This document shows positions 8,330-16,607 of a stretch of DNA of 64,000 nucleotides, piece by piece. The translations under genes and the position numbers were made by a program. This DNA is from Leifsonia poae (GTDB lineage: Bacteria; Actinomycetota; Actinomycetes; Actinomycetales; Microbacteriaceae). The notes below the pieces were generated by a model. The model did not search any database. It saw only the letters and a program-made list of their open reading frames with translations, and was not told where the DNA came from. Within the stretch, counting starts at the first letter, position 1; the number at the start of each line of letters is the position of its first letter. The DNA is taken from the NCBI RefSeq assembly GCF_027921845.1, contig NZ_BSEN01000006.1, positions 436,442-500,441 on the forward strand. Reading direction: 5' to 3'.

Positions 8330-9516
8330 CCGGCGTCCTCGACCTTCAGGTCGACTGTGATGGTCGATCCGTGACCGGGCTCCGCGTCGATCGTGAGCAC
8401 CCCGCCCAACTGGTCGACGCGCTCCCTCGCCGCGGTGAGGCCGAAGGAGTCGGAGGCCCCTGACGCCTTCGCGGCGGCGGCCGCGGCGGGATCGAATCCG
8501 CGCCCGTCGTCGCTGATCGTCAGTCGCACGGTGTCGGCATCCCGTTCGATCGCGATGGTCGCCGAGCGGGCCTCGGCGTGCTGCACCACGTTCGCCATCG
8601 CCCCCTGCGCGATGCGCAGCAGGGCCGTCTGCACGGGCATCGGCAGCTCCAGCTCGTCCGACACCCGCACCTGAACCTCGAGTGCGCTGCTGCGCCACTG
8701 CGTGTCCGCCAAGCGGCGGAGGGCGGCGCCGATCCCCTGCTCGACGAGCGCGGCCGGGGTGAGCTCCCGCACGAAGCGGCGTGCATCGGCGAGGTTGGTG
8801 GCCGCCGTCTCCCGGGCCAGCCGCACGTATTCGACGCCGGGGCCATCGGGCGCCTCCCGCTCGGCCGCATGCAGCAGCATCTGGATGCTCGACAGCCCTT
8901 GCGCGACGGTGTCGTGGATCTCGCGGGCCAGCCGCGCGCGTTCTGCCAGCACGCCGGACTCGCGTTCGGTCGCCAGAAGCTGGTCGCGCGTGGCGATCAG
9001 CTCGAGCATGAGCTGCTCCCGTTCCGCGGATTCGCGGGCCAGGGCCCGATAGCCGAGACCGATCAGGATGGCGACCGCTGCGCCGACGAGGGGGCCGACG
9101 ACCCCGCCGACGGTCCACCCGCCGTGGATGCCGAGGGCGACGATCGCGAGAGCGGTGGCGGCGACGACCGCGATGGGACCCCACCAGCCGGGAAGCAGAT
9201 GGAGGTAGAGGAAGAAGATCGGGAAGACGAGATACGCGGCCTCGGGGATGAGCCAGACGAGCGCGATCCACTCGACGGACAGCACCAGCAGCCAGAGCAG
9301 GGCGGCTCGGCGCGACGACCCGGAGCGGCGGCGAGCGAAGATGCCGCCGGCGGCATACGTCGCGAGCAGGACGGCGCAGAGGGCGACCACCACTCCGCTC
9401 GACGGCGTCGGAGAGACCACCGCCCGAACGACGACGATGCCGGTGAGGACGACGAACACCACGTGCAGGCCGGTTCGGAGACCGACGAAGACAGGGGTCA
9501 ACGCGGTGTGTTTCAT
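8326..9516 (-). CDS. Two-component sensor histidine kinase (HisKA_3 type)
   Basis: A 396-residue membrane sensor kinase of the NarX/DesK-like class. About five or six membrane helices fill residues 8-157 with almost no extracytoplasmic domain, typical of intramembrane-sensing kinases. A coiled segment follows, then the dimerisation/phosphoacceptor box ERARLAREIHDTVAQGL with His201, and an HATPase_c domain with GDGRGFDP-like (SDDGRGFDPA) and AEPGHGSTITV glycine boxes. It overlaps the response regulator by four bases and is divergent from a MacB-like ABC exporter. Such trios usually sense and export membrane-active compounds; the signal is inferred only. Confidence 0.88.
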   Translation of the reverse strand: MKHTALTPVFVGLRTGLHVVFVVLTGIVVVRAVVSPTPSSGVVVALCAVLLATYAAGGIFARRRSGSSRRAALLWLLVLSVEWIALVWLIPEAAYLVFPIFFLYLHLLPGWWGPIAVVAATALAIVALGIHGGWTVGGVVGPLVGAAVAILIGLGYRALARESAEREQLMLELIATRDQLLATERESGVLAERARLAREIHDTVAQGLSSIQMLLHAAEREAPDGPGVEYVRLARETAATNLADARRFVRELTPAALVEQGIGAALRRLADTQWRSSALEVQVRVSDELELPMPVQTALLRIAQGAMANVVQHAEARSATIAIERDADTVRLTISDDGRGFDPAAAAAAKASGASDSFGLTAARERVDQLGGVLTIDAEPGHGSTITVDLKVEDAG

Positions 9517-9624
9517 CTCACCTCAGACTACGTGCGCGGGGGCGCGGCGGCATCCTTCGAAAGTTCGACGTTTCCGCCCGACCTCTGGTGCGCGGAATCC
9601 GTTCGCACGGGTGATGACGGCCGG

Positions 9625-9665
9625 CCTCGTCCGAACGAGGGTTGAAGGGTCACGTGCTGTGACCC
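9625..9665. promoter_or_regulatory. Two inverted repeats upstream of the ABC exporter
   Basis: CCTCGT-CCGA-ACGAGG (9625-9640) and GGGTCAC-N5-GTGACCC (9647-9665) are both perfect inverted repeats, just before the RBS (AGAAAGGA) of the permease gene. The first is a candidate response-regulator site; the second could be an operator or a leader hairpin. Confidence 0.4.
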
Positions 9666-9680
9666 AGAAAGGACCCTCCT

Positions 9681-10757
9681 ATGTTCGTCGCCTGGCGAGA
9701 TCTCCGCTTCGCCCGCGGCCGCTTCATCCTGATCGGATCGGTGGTCGCCCTCATCACCCTGCTCGTCGGCTTCCTCAGCGGCCTCACCGGAGGTCTGGCC
9801 GCGCAGAACGTCTCTGCCGTGCTCGCCCTGCCCGGTGATCGGCTCGTCTTCTCGGAGCCGCCGGCCGGGGAGACGGCATCGGGGGCGAGCTTCTCCGACT
9901 CCGCGATCACCGAGGCGCAGGCGGACGCCTGGTCGACGGCGAGCGGGGTCACCGCATCCGTGCCGATCGGGATCAGCCAGACGCGTGCGCAGTCCGAGGG
10001 CACTCAGACGGCCGTGTCGATCTTCGGGGTCGGCGCCGGATTCGGCGCAGACGCACCGTCCGAGGACGGCCGACTCGTGCTGTCGGAAGGGGCCGCATCC
10101 GGCTTGTCCGCATCGGCCGGCGACACCGTGACGATCGCCGGTGTCGACTACACGGTTGCGAGCGTTCGCGGTGATGGCTGGTACAGCCACACACCGGTCG
10201 TCTTCATGACGCTGCACGACTGGCAGCGCTATTCGGCGGCGACAGGGAGCGCCGGCGCCTTCGCGACCGTCCTGTCCGTCACCGGGGACCCGGACTGGTC
10301 GGCGGTCGACGCGAACGAGCACACGATCAGCCAGACCCCGCTCGGCTCGCTGACCGCGATCGGCTCGTTCCGTTCGGAGATCGGGTCGCTGCTGCTCATG
10401 GTCGCCCTGCTGTTCGGAATCTCCGCGCTCGTGATCGGCGCCTTCTTCACCGTGTGGACGATGCAGCGAACGGGAGACATCGCCGTTCTCAAGGCTCTCG
10501 GCGCCTCCACCCGCTCCCTGGTGCGCGACGCCCTCGGGCAGGCGCTCGTGGTGCTCGTGATCGGAGTCGGTGTCGGCACCGGCGTCGTCGCGGCGCTCGG
10601 GATGCTCGCGGGCACAGCCCTGCCGTTCATCCTGAGTCCGTTCACCACCCTGCTGCCCGCCGTGCTGCTGATCGCCCTCGGCCTCGCGGGCGCGGCATTC
10701 GCCCTTCGTTCCGTCACCTCCGCCGACCCCCTCACCGCACTCGGGAGCAACCGATGA
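9681..10757 (+). CDS. MacB-like ABC transporter permease (FtsX domain)
   Basis: A 358-residue permease with the MacB/LolC layout. One N-terminal helix (residues about 14-35) is followed by a large extracytoplasmic domain (about 36-230) rich in Ser/Thr/Gly. Three C-terminal helices then form the FtsX domain (GSLLLMVALLFGISALVIGAFFTVW, then two more), including the cytosolic coupling segment RTGDIAVLKALGASTRSL. AGAAAGGA precedes the ATG. It overlaps the ATPase gene as ATGA and forms one operon with it, divergent from the two-component system. Members export peptides, antibiotics or lipoproteins; the cargo here is not determinable. Confidence 0.88.
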   Translation: MFVAWRDLRFARGRFILIGSVVALITLLVGFLSGLTGGLAAQNVSAVLALPGDRLVFSEPPAGETASGASFSDSAITEAQADAWSTASGVTASVPIGISQTRAQSEGTQTAVSIFGVGAGFGADAPSEDGRLVLSEGAASGLSASAGDTVTIAGVDYTVASVRGDGWYSHTPVVFMTLHDWQRYSAATGSAGAFATVLSVTGDPDWSAVDANEHTISQTPLGSLTAIGSFRSEIGSLLLMVALLFGISALVIGAFFTVWTMQRTGDIAVLKALGASTRSLVRDALGQALVVLVIGVGVGTGVVAALGMLAGTALPFILSPFTTLLPAVLLIALGLAGAAFALRSVTSADPLTALGSNR

Positions 10758-11458
10758 TCCAGCTCGACGACGTCACCCTCACCTTCCCCGACGGCGACGG
10801 CCGCGTCACCGCCGTCGACCACGCGTCGCTCACAGCGCACCCCGGAACCGTCACCGGGATCACCGGGCCCAGCGGCTCCGGCAAGTCGAGCCTGCTCGCG
10901 GTCGCCGCCACCCTCATCCGTCCCGACTCGGGACGGGTCATGATCGACGGGGTCGACGCGGCCCGGCTCGGTGCGCGGGATGCGGGGGACCTGCGGCGCG
11001 ACCACGTCGGCATCGTCTTCCAGCAGTCCAACCTGCTCCCGTCGCTGACCGCGCTCGAACAGCTCTGCGTGATGAACGAGCTCGGTCGCCGCGGCTCGCG
11101 CGCACGACGCGCGGAGGTCGCGACGCGCGCCGAGGAACTGCTCGCAGCTGTCGGTCTCGCCGAACATCGGGACAAGCGCCCGCACCAGCTCTCGGGAGGC
11201 CAGCGTCAGCGCGTCAACATCGCGCGGGCACTGATGAACGAACCGAGCGTGCTGCTGGTCGACGAGCCGACGAGCGCACTCGATCAGGAGCGCGGCGCCG
11301 CCATCATCGACCTCATCCTCCGTCTCACGGGCGAGCTGAACACGTCGACGCTGCTCGTGACCCACGACCTGGTGCACCTGCCGCGCATGCACGCGGTGCT
11401 GAACATGGTCGACGGCCGTCTCGCGCCGGCCGCGCTCCCGGCCCCCGCGCTTCCCTAG
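10754..11458 (+). CDS. ABC transporter ATP-binding protein, MacB/LolD type
   Basis: A 234-residue ATPase subunit. Walker A is GPSGSGKSS (near residue 40), the Q-loop lies in GIVFQQSNLLPSLTALEQL, the signature is LSGGQRQR, Walker B is VLLVDEPTSALD and the H-loop is VTHD. This order and length match the LolD/MacB family of transporters that act with an FtsX-type permease, here encoded immediately upstream with a four-base overlap. Three direct repeats of 17 bp follow the stop codon, leaving no clear terminator stem of the usual kind. Confidence 0.93.
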   Translation: MIQLDDVTLTFPDGDGRVTAVDHASLTAHPGTVTGITGPSGSGKSSLLAVAATLIRPDSGRVMIDGVDAARLGARDAGDLRRDHVGIVFQQSNLLPSLTALEQLCVMNELGRRGSRARRAEVATRAEELLAAVGLAEHRDKRPHQLSGGQRQRVNIARALMNEPSVLLVDEPTSALDQERGAAIIDLILRLTGELNTSTLLVTHDLVHLPRMHAVLNMVDGRLAPAALPAPALP

Positions 11459-11465
11459 GCCCCTC

Positions 11466-11533
11466 GCTCAGCGGCGCCACCCGCTCAGCGGCGCCACCCG
11501 CTCAGCCGCGCTGCCCGCCCAGCGGCGCGGCCG
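11466..11533. repeat. 17-bp tandem direct repeat, 2 perfect and 2 degraded copies
   Basis: GCTCAGCGGCGCCACCC occurs perfectly at 11466-11482 and 11483-11499. A copy with three changes is at 11500-11516 and a poorer copy at 11517-11533. It lies right after the ABC ATPase stop. Each copy contains a minus-strand TGA preceded by Arg codons, so it could be the duplicated tail of a lost minus-strand gene. The remaining gap to the toxin-antitoxin pair holds nothing else I recognise. Confidence 0.75.
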
Positions 11534-11695
11534 GCGAGGGGTCGTGAATCGTCGGTTCGTCGCCGACGGAACGACGATCTGCATCACCCCGGCACGGACG
11601 GAACCCGCACCTGGCTGGGAGCCGCGCGCAGCGGAGCGGGTGGGCAGGCGATGATGGTCCGCGGCGTCGTGACGCCGGCGGGTGCCATCCACCGC

Positions 11696-11713
11696 TATAT
11701 ACTGGTCTATATA
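11696..11713. promoter_or_regulatory. Toxin-antitoxin promoter/operator
   Basis: TATATA-CTGGTC-TATATA is an AT-rich inverted repeat in a GC-rich background, containing a TATACT -10 hexamer (11698-11703). It lies 15 bp before the antitoxin start codon. Overlap of operator and -10 box is what autoregulated VapBC operons show. No good -35 box was found. Confidence 0.5.
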
Positions 11714-11728
11714 AGAGGGGAGGCCGCC

Positions 11729-11971
11729 GTGGCGATCACATCCATCGACATCGATCCCGACGAGCTTCGCGTCGCGAAGGAGCTGACGGGGGCGACAAGC
11801 AACCGTGAAGCGGTCGACCTGGCACTCCGAACCCTGATCGCGGTGAGGCGTCAGCCCGCGGTCGTCGAGCGGATCATCAAGCGGCGGTTCGAAACCGATC
11901 AGATCGATGCGCCGACCATCCGCCCGACCGTCGATGAGCGGCCACACGGCACCCTCGAAGATCCGCGGTGA
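11729..11971 (+). CDS. vapB: VapB-type antitoxin
   Basis: An 80-residue antitoxin. The N-terminus (AITSIDIDPDELRVAKELTG followed by ATSNREAVDLALRTLIAVRRQ, split here) matches the beta-strand plus two helices of the DUF2191/VapB ribbon-helix-helix-like DNA-binding domain. The C-terminal half is polar and would wrap and inhibit the toxin. I start it at GTG 11729 because GAGGGGAGG lies 5 bases upstream; the in-frame codons further upstream add no recognisable sequence. It overlaps the toxin start by four bases (GTGA), the classic coupled arrangement. The AT-rich repeat upstream is the likely autoregulatory site. Confidence 0.8.
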   Translation: MAITSIDIDPDELRVAKELTGATSNREAVDLALRTLIAVRRQPAVVERIIKRRFETDQIDAPTIRPTVDERPHGTLEDPR

Positions 11972-12372
11972 CGACCTATCTCGTCGACAACTCGATCTGG
12001 CAGAAGGCATCGCGGAGCGAGCGGATCGCTCAGCGGCTCACGGAGATCTCACCGAAGCACCTCATCATCACGTGCCCGCCCCAAGTCCTCGAGTACTGCC
12101 ATTCCGCCCGCTCGGCCGATGAGTACGCCGAGCTCCGACGAGACATGGATGACTTGCTGCCCGCTCTCGTGCATCCGTCGGAGCAGGACGCCCTCGAGAT
12201 TCAAGAGGCGTTGTGGGCGCGCGGGATGATGCGCTCAGCCGGAGCGTTCGACTGCCTCATAGCGGCCTTCGCTGTTGTCAACGATGCCGTACTCCTCAAC
12301 AGCGACCGCGATTTCGGCTACATCGAGTCGGCCACCGGAGGGGCCGTCAAACAGGAGTACGTGCCGGAGTGA
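11968..12372 (+). CDS. vapC: VapC-like PIN-domain toxin ribonuclease
   Basis: A 134-residue PIN-domain endoribonuclease. The conserved acidic metal-binding set is visible: D7 (TYLVDNSIW), E42 (QVLEYCHS), D95 (AGAFDCLIAA) and D113/D115 (LLNSDRDFGYI). Length and order match VapC toxins, which cut tRNA or rRNA when released from the antitoxin. The start is a GTG overlapping the antitoxin stop. The pair lies alone between an ABC exporter and an EamA transporter with no other mobile-element genes. Target RNA unknown. Confidence 0.85.
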   Translation: MTTYLVDNSIWQKASRSERIAQRLTEISPKHLIITCPPQVLEYCHSARSADEYAELRRDMDDLLPALVHPSEQDALEIQEALWARGMMRSAGAFDCLIAAFAVVNDAVLLNSDRDFGYIESATGGAVKQEYVPE

Positions 12373-12382
12373 GATCGGCGCA

Positions 12383-13369
12383 CTAGCGTCGAGGCCCGGT
12401 GTCGAGAGCTGGTTCGTGCGCACCAGACGCCGACGTTCCGTTCGTGGTCAGATCCGCCGCTGTGTCCGCCTTCTCCGAGCGCACGAAGCCGATGCCGACC
12501 AGGATGAGCGCCCCGCCCAGCAGCTGCAGCAGGCCGAGCTTCTCGCCGAGGAGCAGCCACGCGTAGAAGGTCGCCGCCACCACCTCGAGCAGCCCGACGA
12601 ACGACGCGAGCCGCGAGCCGAGCATCTCGGTGGCGGTGATGCTCGCCGCGTAGGCGACAGCGGTCGCGAAGACCCCGATGACGAGAAGCGGGATCCACCA
12701 CGCGGTCGCCTGGCCGAAGAGCTGAACGTCGTCGAAGCTCACCTGGAACGGGACGATCCCGGTCGCTCCGACAGCCGCGAGCACGACGCCGCCGATGAGG
12801 AGGCCCGACGCCGCCAGAGCGACAGGGGGCAGGCCGTCGCTCGGACGGGCGGCGATCACGTAGAAGGCAGCGCAGCCGACCATCCCGAGCACGGCGAAGA
12901 AGAGGCCGAGCGGATCGAGCGCTCCGGAGCCGTCGGGGGAGACCACCATCACGAGGCCGGTGACAGCGACGACCGAGCCGATCAGCACCACCGCCTTGGG
13001 GGCGTGCCGCGTGAGCGCCCAGGTGACGGCGACCAGGAGCAGCGGTGCCATGTACTCGAGCAGAATTGCGGTGCCGACCGGGATCCGCTGGATCGCCGCG
13101 AAGTACACGAGCTGCGTTCCGGCGACGCCGACCAGCGCCATGCCGAGCACCCGCCAGCGTCCGCGCCAGAGCGCCGACCAGCGGCCGCGCAGGGTGATGA
13201 TTGCGACAGGGATCAGCACGATGCCACCGATCAGGGCCCGCGCCGCCACGGCCGCAGCCGGACTCCAGCCGGCCTCGAGCATCGGCTTCACAAAGGCGCC
13301 CGACAGGCCGAACGTGGCCGCAGCGATGATCGCGATGAGGAGTCCGAGTGACGTCGAGGTGCGCTTCAT
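12383..13369 (-). CDS. EamA/DMT family transporter
   Basis: A 328-residue, ten-helix drug/metabolite transporter made of two EamA repeats (residues about 7-140 and 150-300). Typical elements are the conserved Pro/Gly-rich helix ends and TEMLGSRLASFVGLLEVVAATFYAWLLLGE in the second repeat. It stops 10 bp after the converging toxin gene. Its start is divergent from a CGNR zinc-finger gene with only 70 bp between them; this pairing is common in actinobacteria and suggests the CGNR protein controls the transporter. Substrates in this family range from amino acids to drugs, so none is assigned. Confidence 0.85.
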   Translation of the reverse strand: MKRTSTSLGLLIAIIAAATFGLSGAFVKPMLEAGWSPAAAVAARALIGGIVLIPVAIITLRGRWSALWRGRWRVLGMALVGVAGTQLVYFAAIQRIPVGTAILLEYMAPLLLVAVTWALTRHAPKAVVLIGSVVAVTGLVMVVSPDGSGALDPLGLFFAVLGMVGCAAFYVIAARPSDGLPPVALAASGLLIGGVVLAAVGATGIVPFQVSFDDVQLFGQATAWWIPLLVIGVFATAVAYAASITATEMLGSRLASFVGLLEVVAATFYAWLLLGEKLGLLQLLGGALILVGIGFVRSEKADTAADLTTNGTSASGAHEPALDTGPRR

Positions 13370-13439
13370 GGCAGGTCCTGGTCAGGGTCTAGGTGGATGA
13401 TGCTCCTGACGCTACGCTTGTCGTGAGTAAGGAGTCAAC

Positions 13440-13988
13440 TTGCATTTTGCCCCTGACACAGAGGACGCGCTCGAGTTCGCCGTCGTGCTCTGCAACACCG
13501 TCCCCAGCGCGTCGCGCAGCGGACAAGACGAGCTGGCGACCCCGGATGCGCTGGCTGCCCTCATCGCCACCAACCGCTACTCGGGGCGTGTCGACCATGA
13601 CGAGGCCGAACTCCGAGACGTGCACGCGACCCGCGAGCGGCTGCGGCGTACGTGGTCGCTCAACCGGGACGACGCGGCCCTCGAGGTCAACGCGATGCTG
13701 GCGGATGCCCGCGCGCTGCCTCACCTGATGCGTCACGACGGCTTCGACTGGCACCTCCACGCCACGGCCCAGGATGCGCCGCTCGCCGAGCGCATCCGCG
13801 TCGAAGTGGCGCTCGCGCTGGTCGACGTGATCCGTTCGTCGGAGACCGGCCGCCTGCGGGTGTGCGCCGCCGACGACTGCACAGGCCTGCTGCTCGACCT
13901 CTCCCGCAACGGATCGAAGCGCTTCTGCAGCGTGCGATGCGGCAACCGGATGAACATGGTCGCGTTCCGCAAGCGACAGGAGTCCTAG
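13440..13988 (+). CDS. CGNR zinc-finger (ABATE domain) regulator
   Basis: A 182-residue protein with an N-terminal ABATE-like helical domain (residues 1-125) and a C-terminal CGNR zinc finger. The finger shows CAADDC (about 143-148) and CSVRCGNRMNMVAFRKR (about 162-178), giving four Cys ligands and the family-naming CGNR. These proteins are stress-linked transcription regulators. The start is TTG at 13440, chosen because AAGGAG lies 5 bases upstream and no ATG or GTG fits. It is divergent from the EamA transporter. Confidence 0.85.
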   Translation: MHFAPDTEDALEFAVVLCNTVPSASRSGQDELATPDALAALIATNRYSGRVDHDEAELRDVHATRERLRRTWSLNRDDAALEVNAMLADARALPHLMRHDGFDWHLHATAQDAPLAERIRVEVALALVDVIRSSETGRLRVCAADDCTGLLLDLSRNGSKRFCSVRCGNRMNMVAFRKRQES

Positions 13989-14020
13989 CGCTCGGTCTCG
14001 ATCGAGGGTCCGTGCTAGTG

Positions 14021-14044
14021 TGGGCCGACCACATGGTCCGACCA
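14021..14044. promoter_or_regulatory. Tandem FadR/LldR-type operators
   Basis: TGGGCCGACCA (14021-14031) and TGGTCCGACCA (14034-14044) are two 11-bp sites 13 bp apart. The second is a perfect TGGTC-N-GACCA palindrome, the class of site bound by FadR-subfamily GntR proteins. They lie just after an extended -10-like element (TGCTAGTGT) and about 45 bp before the regulator gene, fitting autorepression of the lldR-lldD operon. Confidence 0.65.
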
Positions 14045-14089
14045 CACGATCGAACCCGCCACCTGATCGAATCCGACCGAGGAGTGCCG

Positions 14090-14827
14090 ATGCCGACGGA
14101 GCCACGCGCCTGGGAGGGCGTGCTCGCCCACATCGAGGCGCGCCTCGTCGACGGGGATCTGCGGCTCGGCGACCATCTGCCGGCCGAGCGCACCCTCGCG
14201 GCCGACCTCGGTGTCGCCCGTTCCAGTGTGCGCGAGGCGATCCGGGTGCTCGAGGCGATGGGGCTCGTGCGCACCCAGACCGGATCGGGACCGAGCTCGG
14301 GGGCCATCATCGTCGCCCGTCCGGTCGGGGGCATGCAGGCCCTCATGCGATTGCAGGTCGCCGCGAACGGCTTCCCGGTGGCAGACGTGGTGCGCACGCG
14401 TCTGCTCCTCGAGACGGCGGTCGCCGCGGACCTCGCCGAGCGGCCATCCGGCATCGATCTCGCCGATGCGCGGCAGTTGCTCGACGCGATGGACAACCCG
14501 GCGCTCACCGCCGAGGAGTTCCTCGCACTCGACGCGCAGTTCCATCTCGCCCTCGCCGAGGCGTCGGGCAACTCGGTCGTCGCCGCCATGATGGCCGGCC
14601 TCCGCACGTCCATCGAGAGCTACGTGCTCTCCGGCGCAGCGCGCATCCCCGGCTGGGAGACCATGGCGGCGAGACTCCGCGGCGAGCACCGCGGGATCCT
14701 CGGCGCGATCGTCGCGGGCGACGGTCGTGATGCCCGCGCCCGGGTGCACGACCACATCAGCGGCTACTACCGGGATGCGCCTCCCGAATCCGTCGCCTCA
14801 TCCACCATCCACCACGAATCCCGTTAG
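14090..14827 (+). CDS. FadR-subfamily GntR regulator, probable LldR
   Basis: A 245-residue GntR protein. The winged HTH is at residues about 10-75 (LRLGDHLPAERTLAADLGV then ARSSVREAIRVLEAMGLVRTQTG) and the FCD effector domain at about 95-230, containing the metal-binding Asp/His pattern (LDAQFHLALAEASGN, GEHRGILGAI, ARVHDHI). The ATG at 14090 is preceded by GAGGAG. The lactate dehydrogenase gene begins 9 bp after the stop, so this is probably the lactate-responsive repressor of the operon, acting at the tandem sites upstream. The symbol lldR is a context-based guess and is left out. Confidence 0.85.
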   Translation: MPTEPRAWEGVLAHIEARLVDGDLRLGDHLPAERTLAADLGVARSSVREAIRVLEAMGLVRTQTGSGPSSGAIIVARPVGGMQALMRLQVAANGFPVADVVRTRLLLETAVAADLAERPSGIDLADARQLLDAMDNPALTAEEFLALDAQFHLALAEASGNSVVAAMMAGLRTSIESYVLSGAARIPGWETMAARLRGEHRGILGAIVAGDGRDARARVHDHISGYYRDAPPESVASSTIHHESR

Positions 14828-14836
14828 GCATCCAGC

Positions 14837-16096
14837 ATGGTCACTCGCCAAGTTCCGAAACCGGCCGAGCTCCTCGAGCTCATGTCGTTCAAGAAGCCCG
14901 AGTTCGACGGGAAGAAGCGGCGCCTCCAGAGCGCGCTCACGATCGACGATCTGCGGAAGATCGCCAAGCGCCGCACCCCGAAGGCCGCGTTCGACTACAC
15001 CGAAGGCGCCGCGGAGGGCGAGCTCTCCCTGGCGCGCGCCCGGCAGGCGTTCGAGGAAATCGAGTTCCACCCGTCGATCCTCCGCGACGTCTCGACGGTC
15101 GACACAAGCTGCACGATCTTCGGCGGCCCGTCGGCGCTGCCGTTCGGCATCGCCCCGACCGGCTTCACCCGGCTGATGCAGACCGAGGGCGAGGTCGCGG
15201 GCGCGGGAGCGGCGGGGGCCGCCGGCATCCCGTTCACCCTCTCGACCCTCGGAACCACGTCGATCGAAGACGTCAAAGCGGCCAACCCCACCGGCCGCAA
15301 CTGGTTCCAGCTGTACGTGATGCGGGAGCGGGAGATCTCGTACGAGCTCGTGCGCCGCGCGGCGGCCAACGGATTCGACACCCTCTTCTTCACGGTCGAC
15401 ACCCCGATCGCCGGGGCGCGGCTGCGCGACAAGCGCAACGGCTTCTCGATCCCGCCGCAACTCACCCTCGGCACGATCGTCAACGCCATCCCGCGGCCGT
15501 GGTGGTGGTACGACTTCCTCACCACGCCCAAGCTCGAGTTCGCGTCGCTCTCCGCGACCGGCGGCACGGTCGGCGACCTGCTCAACGCCGCGATGGACCC
15601 CTCCATCAGCTTCGACGACCTGGCGATCATCCGGGAGCTGTTCCCGGGCAAGATCGTGATCAAGGGCGTGCAGAACGTCGAGGACTCCCGGCGGCTCGTC
15701 GACCTCGGCGTCGACGGCATCGTGCTCTCGAACCACGGAGGGCGCCAGCTGGACCGCGCGCCCATCCCGTTCCACCTGCTGCCGCAGGTCGTCAAAGAGG
15801 TCGGCAACGACACCGAGATCGCGATCGACACGGGAATCATGAACGGCGCTGACATCGTCGCCGCGTACGCGCTCGGCGCGAAGTTCACCCTGATCGGGCG
15901 CGCCTACCTGTACGGCCTCATGGCCGGAGGACGGGCCGGCGTCGACCGCACCATCGAGATCCTCAGCGATCAGCTCGTGCGCACGATGAAGCTGCTCGAG
16001 GTCGCCTCCCTCGACGAACTCACCCCGAAGCACGTCACGCAGCTGCGTCGACTCATCCCCGTGAACGAGCCTTTGCAGGCCACCGTCACCCCGTAG
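14837..16096 (+). CDS. lldD: FMN-dependent L-lactate dehydrogenase
   Basis: A 419-residue member of the FMN alpha-hydroxyacid oxidase family that oxidises L-lactate to pyruvate at the membrane, passing electrons to quinone. The family block [13 protein letters not shown] supplies His300 and Arg303 for hydride abstraction and substrate binding. [11 protein letters not shown] near the N-terminus and [35 protein letters not shown] form the flavin-phosphate site. The N-terminal 45 residues are basic and longer than in E. coli LldD, a common actinobacterial form. It is co-transcribed with the FadR-type regulator upstream and followed by a perfect hairpin. Confidence 0.92.
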   Translation: MVTRQVPKPAELLELMSFKKPEFDGKKRRLQSALTIDDLRKIAKRRTPKAAFDYTEGAAEGELSLARARQAFEEIEFHPSILRDVSTVDTSCTIFGGPSALPFGIAPTGFTRLMQTEGEVAGAGAAGAAGIPFTLSTLGTTSIEDVKAANPTGRNWFQLYVMREREISYELVRRAAANGFDTLFFTVDTPIAGARLRDKRNGFSIPPQLTLGTIVNAIPRPWWWYDFLTTPKLEFASLSATGGTVGDLLNAAMDPSISFDDLAIIRELFPGKIVIKGVQNVEDSRRLVDLGVDGIVLSNHGGRQLDRAPIPFHLLPQVVKEVGNDTEIAIDTGIMNGADIVAAYALGAKFTLIGRAYLYGLMAGGRAGVDRTIEILSDQLVRTMKLLEVASLDELTPKHVTQLRRLIPVNEPLQATVTP

Positions 16097-16098
16097 CC

Positions 16099-16159
16099 AT
16101 CGAGTCCGGGAGAAATCAGTCGCGCGATCACTGGCGCCCCGACTTCTCCCGGACTCGAT
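16099..16159. terminator. Perfect 16-bp inverted repeat between convergent genes
   Basis: ATCGAGTCCGGGAGAA (16099-16114) and TTCTCCCGGACTCGAT (16144-16159) are exact complements with a 29-base loop. It starts 3 bp after lldD and ends 10 bp before the stop of the converging gene, so it would stop both transcripts. The loop is long for a standard terminator and no U-run follows. Confidence 0.65.
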
Positions 16160-16168
16160 TGCGGCGGG

Positions 16169-16525
16169 TCACTCGTCGACGATGCCGATGAAGCGGGAGC
16201 CGATGCCGTCGACCTCGCGGCGGTGCAGGCTGGGCAGCGGGTCGGGCAGGTCGCTCGCCGGATGGTGGTCGCAGCTGAGGTAGGTGAAGTCGGGCCACCA
16301 CTTCTTGGGGCGGGTCGATTCGGTGAAGCCGCAGACGTCGCAGGTCAGCTGCACCCACACCGGCTTCTTGCCGGTGCGATTGGCGCGTGACTGGACGAGC
16401 CAGGCGGGCGGATCGTTCGACAGCTCGGCGAATTCGCTCTCGGTCATCCGGGACGGGATGTCGTGACGCTTCGCCATTTCGAGGGAGATGTCGAGACGGA
16501 GGGCCGCCTCCCGCCGGGAGATCAT
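16169..16525 (-). CDS. Conserved hypothetical protein with Cys/His zinc-like motif
   Basis: A 118-residue soluble protein of unknown function. The N-terminal half (DIPSRMTESEFAELSNDPPAWLVQSR) is helical. The second half has CDVCGF near residue 63 and CDHH near residue 85, spaced like a degenerate zinc ribbon, between them a Lys/Trp-rich patch (RPKKWWPDF). No catalytic motif is seen. It resembles small proteins conserved in Microbacteriaceae, but I do not recognise a named family. The gene stands alone between the lldD hairpin and the catabolic hydroxylase. Confidence 0.65.
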   Translation of the reverse strand: MISRREAALRLDISLEMAKRHDIPSRMTESEFAELSNDPPAWLVQSRANRTGKKPVWVQLTCDVCGFTESTRPKKWWPDFTYLSCDHHPASDLPDPLPSLHRREVDGIGSRFIGIVDE

Positions 16526-16607
16526 CCGTTCACTCTAGGCGACCGACGGCGTCGCCCGATTGCCCCTCACGCGCGCCGAGCCTATGATCGTTGCGCGTTA
16601 TGCGAAC

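Noticed and set aside
11468-12010. A minus-strand frame opposite the toxin-antitoxin pair ending in the 17-bp repeats
   Set aside because: VapB and VapC motifs, RBS and overlap are on the plus strand. The repeats might still be remnants of an old minus-strand gene end, but no protein is supported.
11708-12372. A larger mobile island around the toxin-antitoxin genes
   Set aside because: No integrase, transposase, tRNA or attachment-site repeat is nearby.
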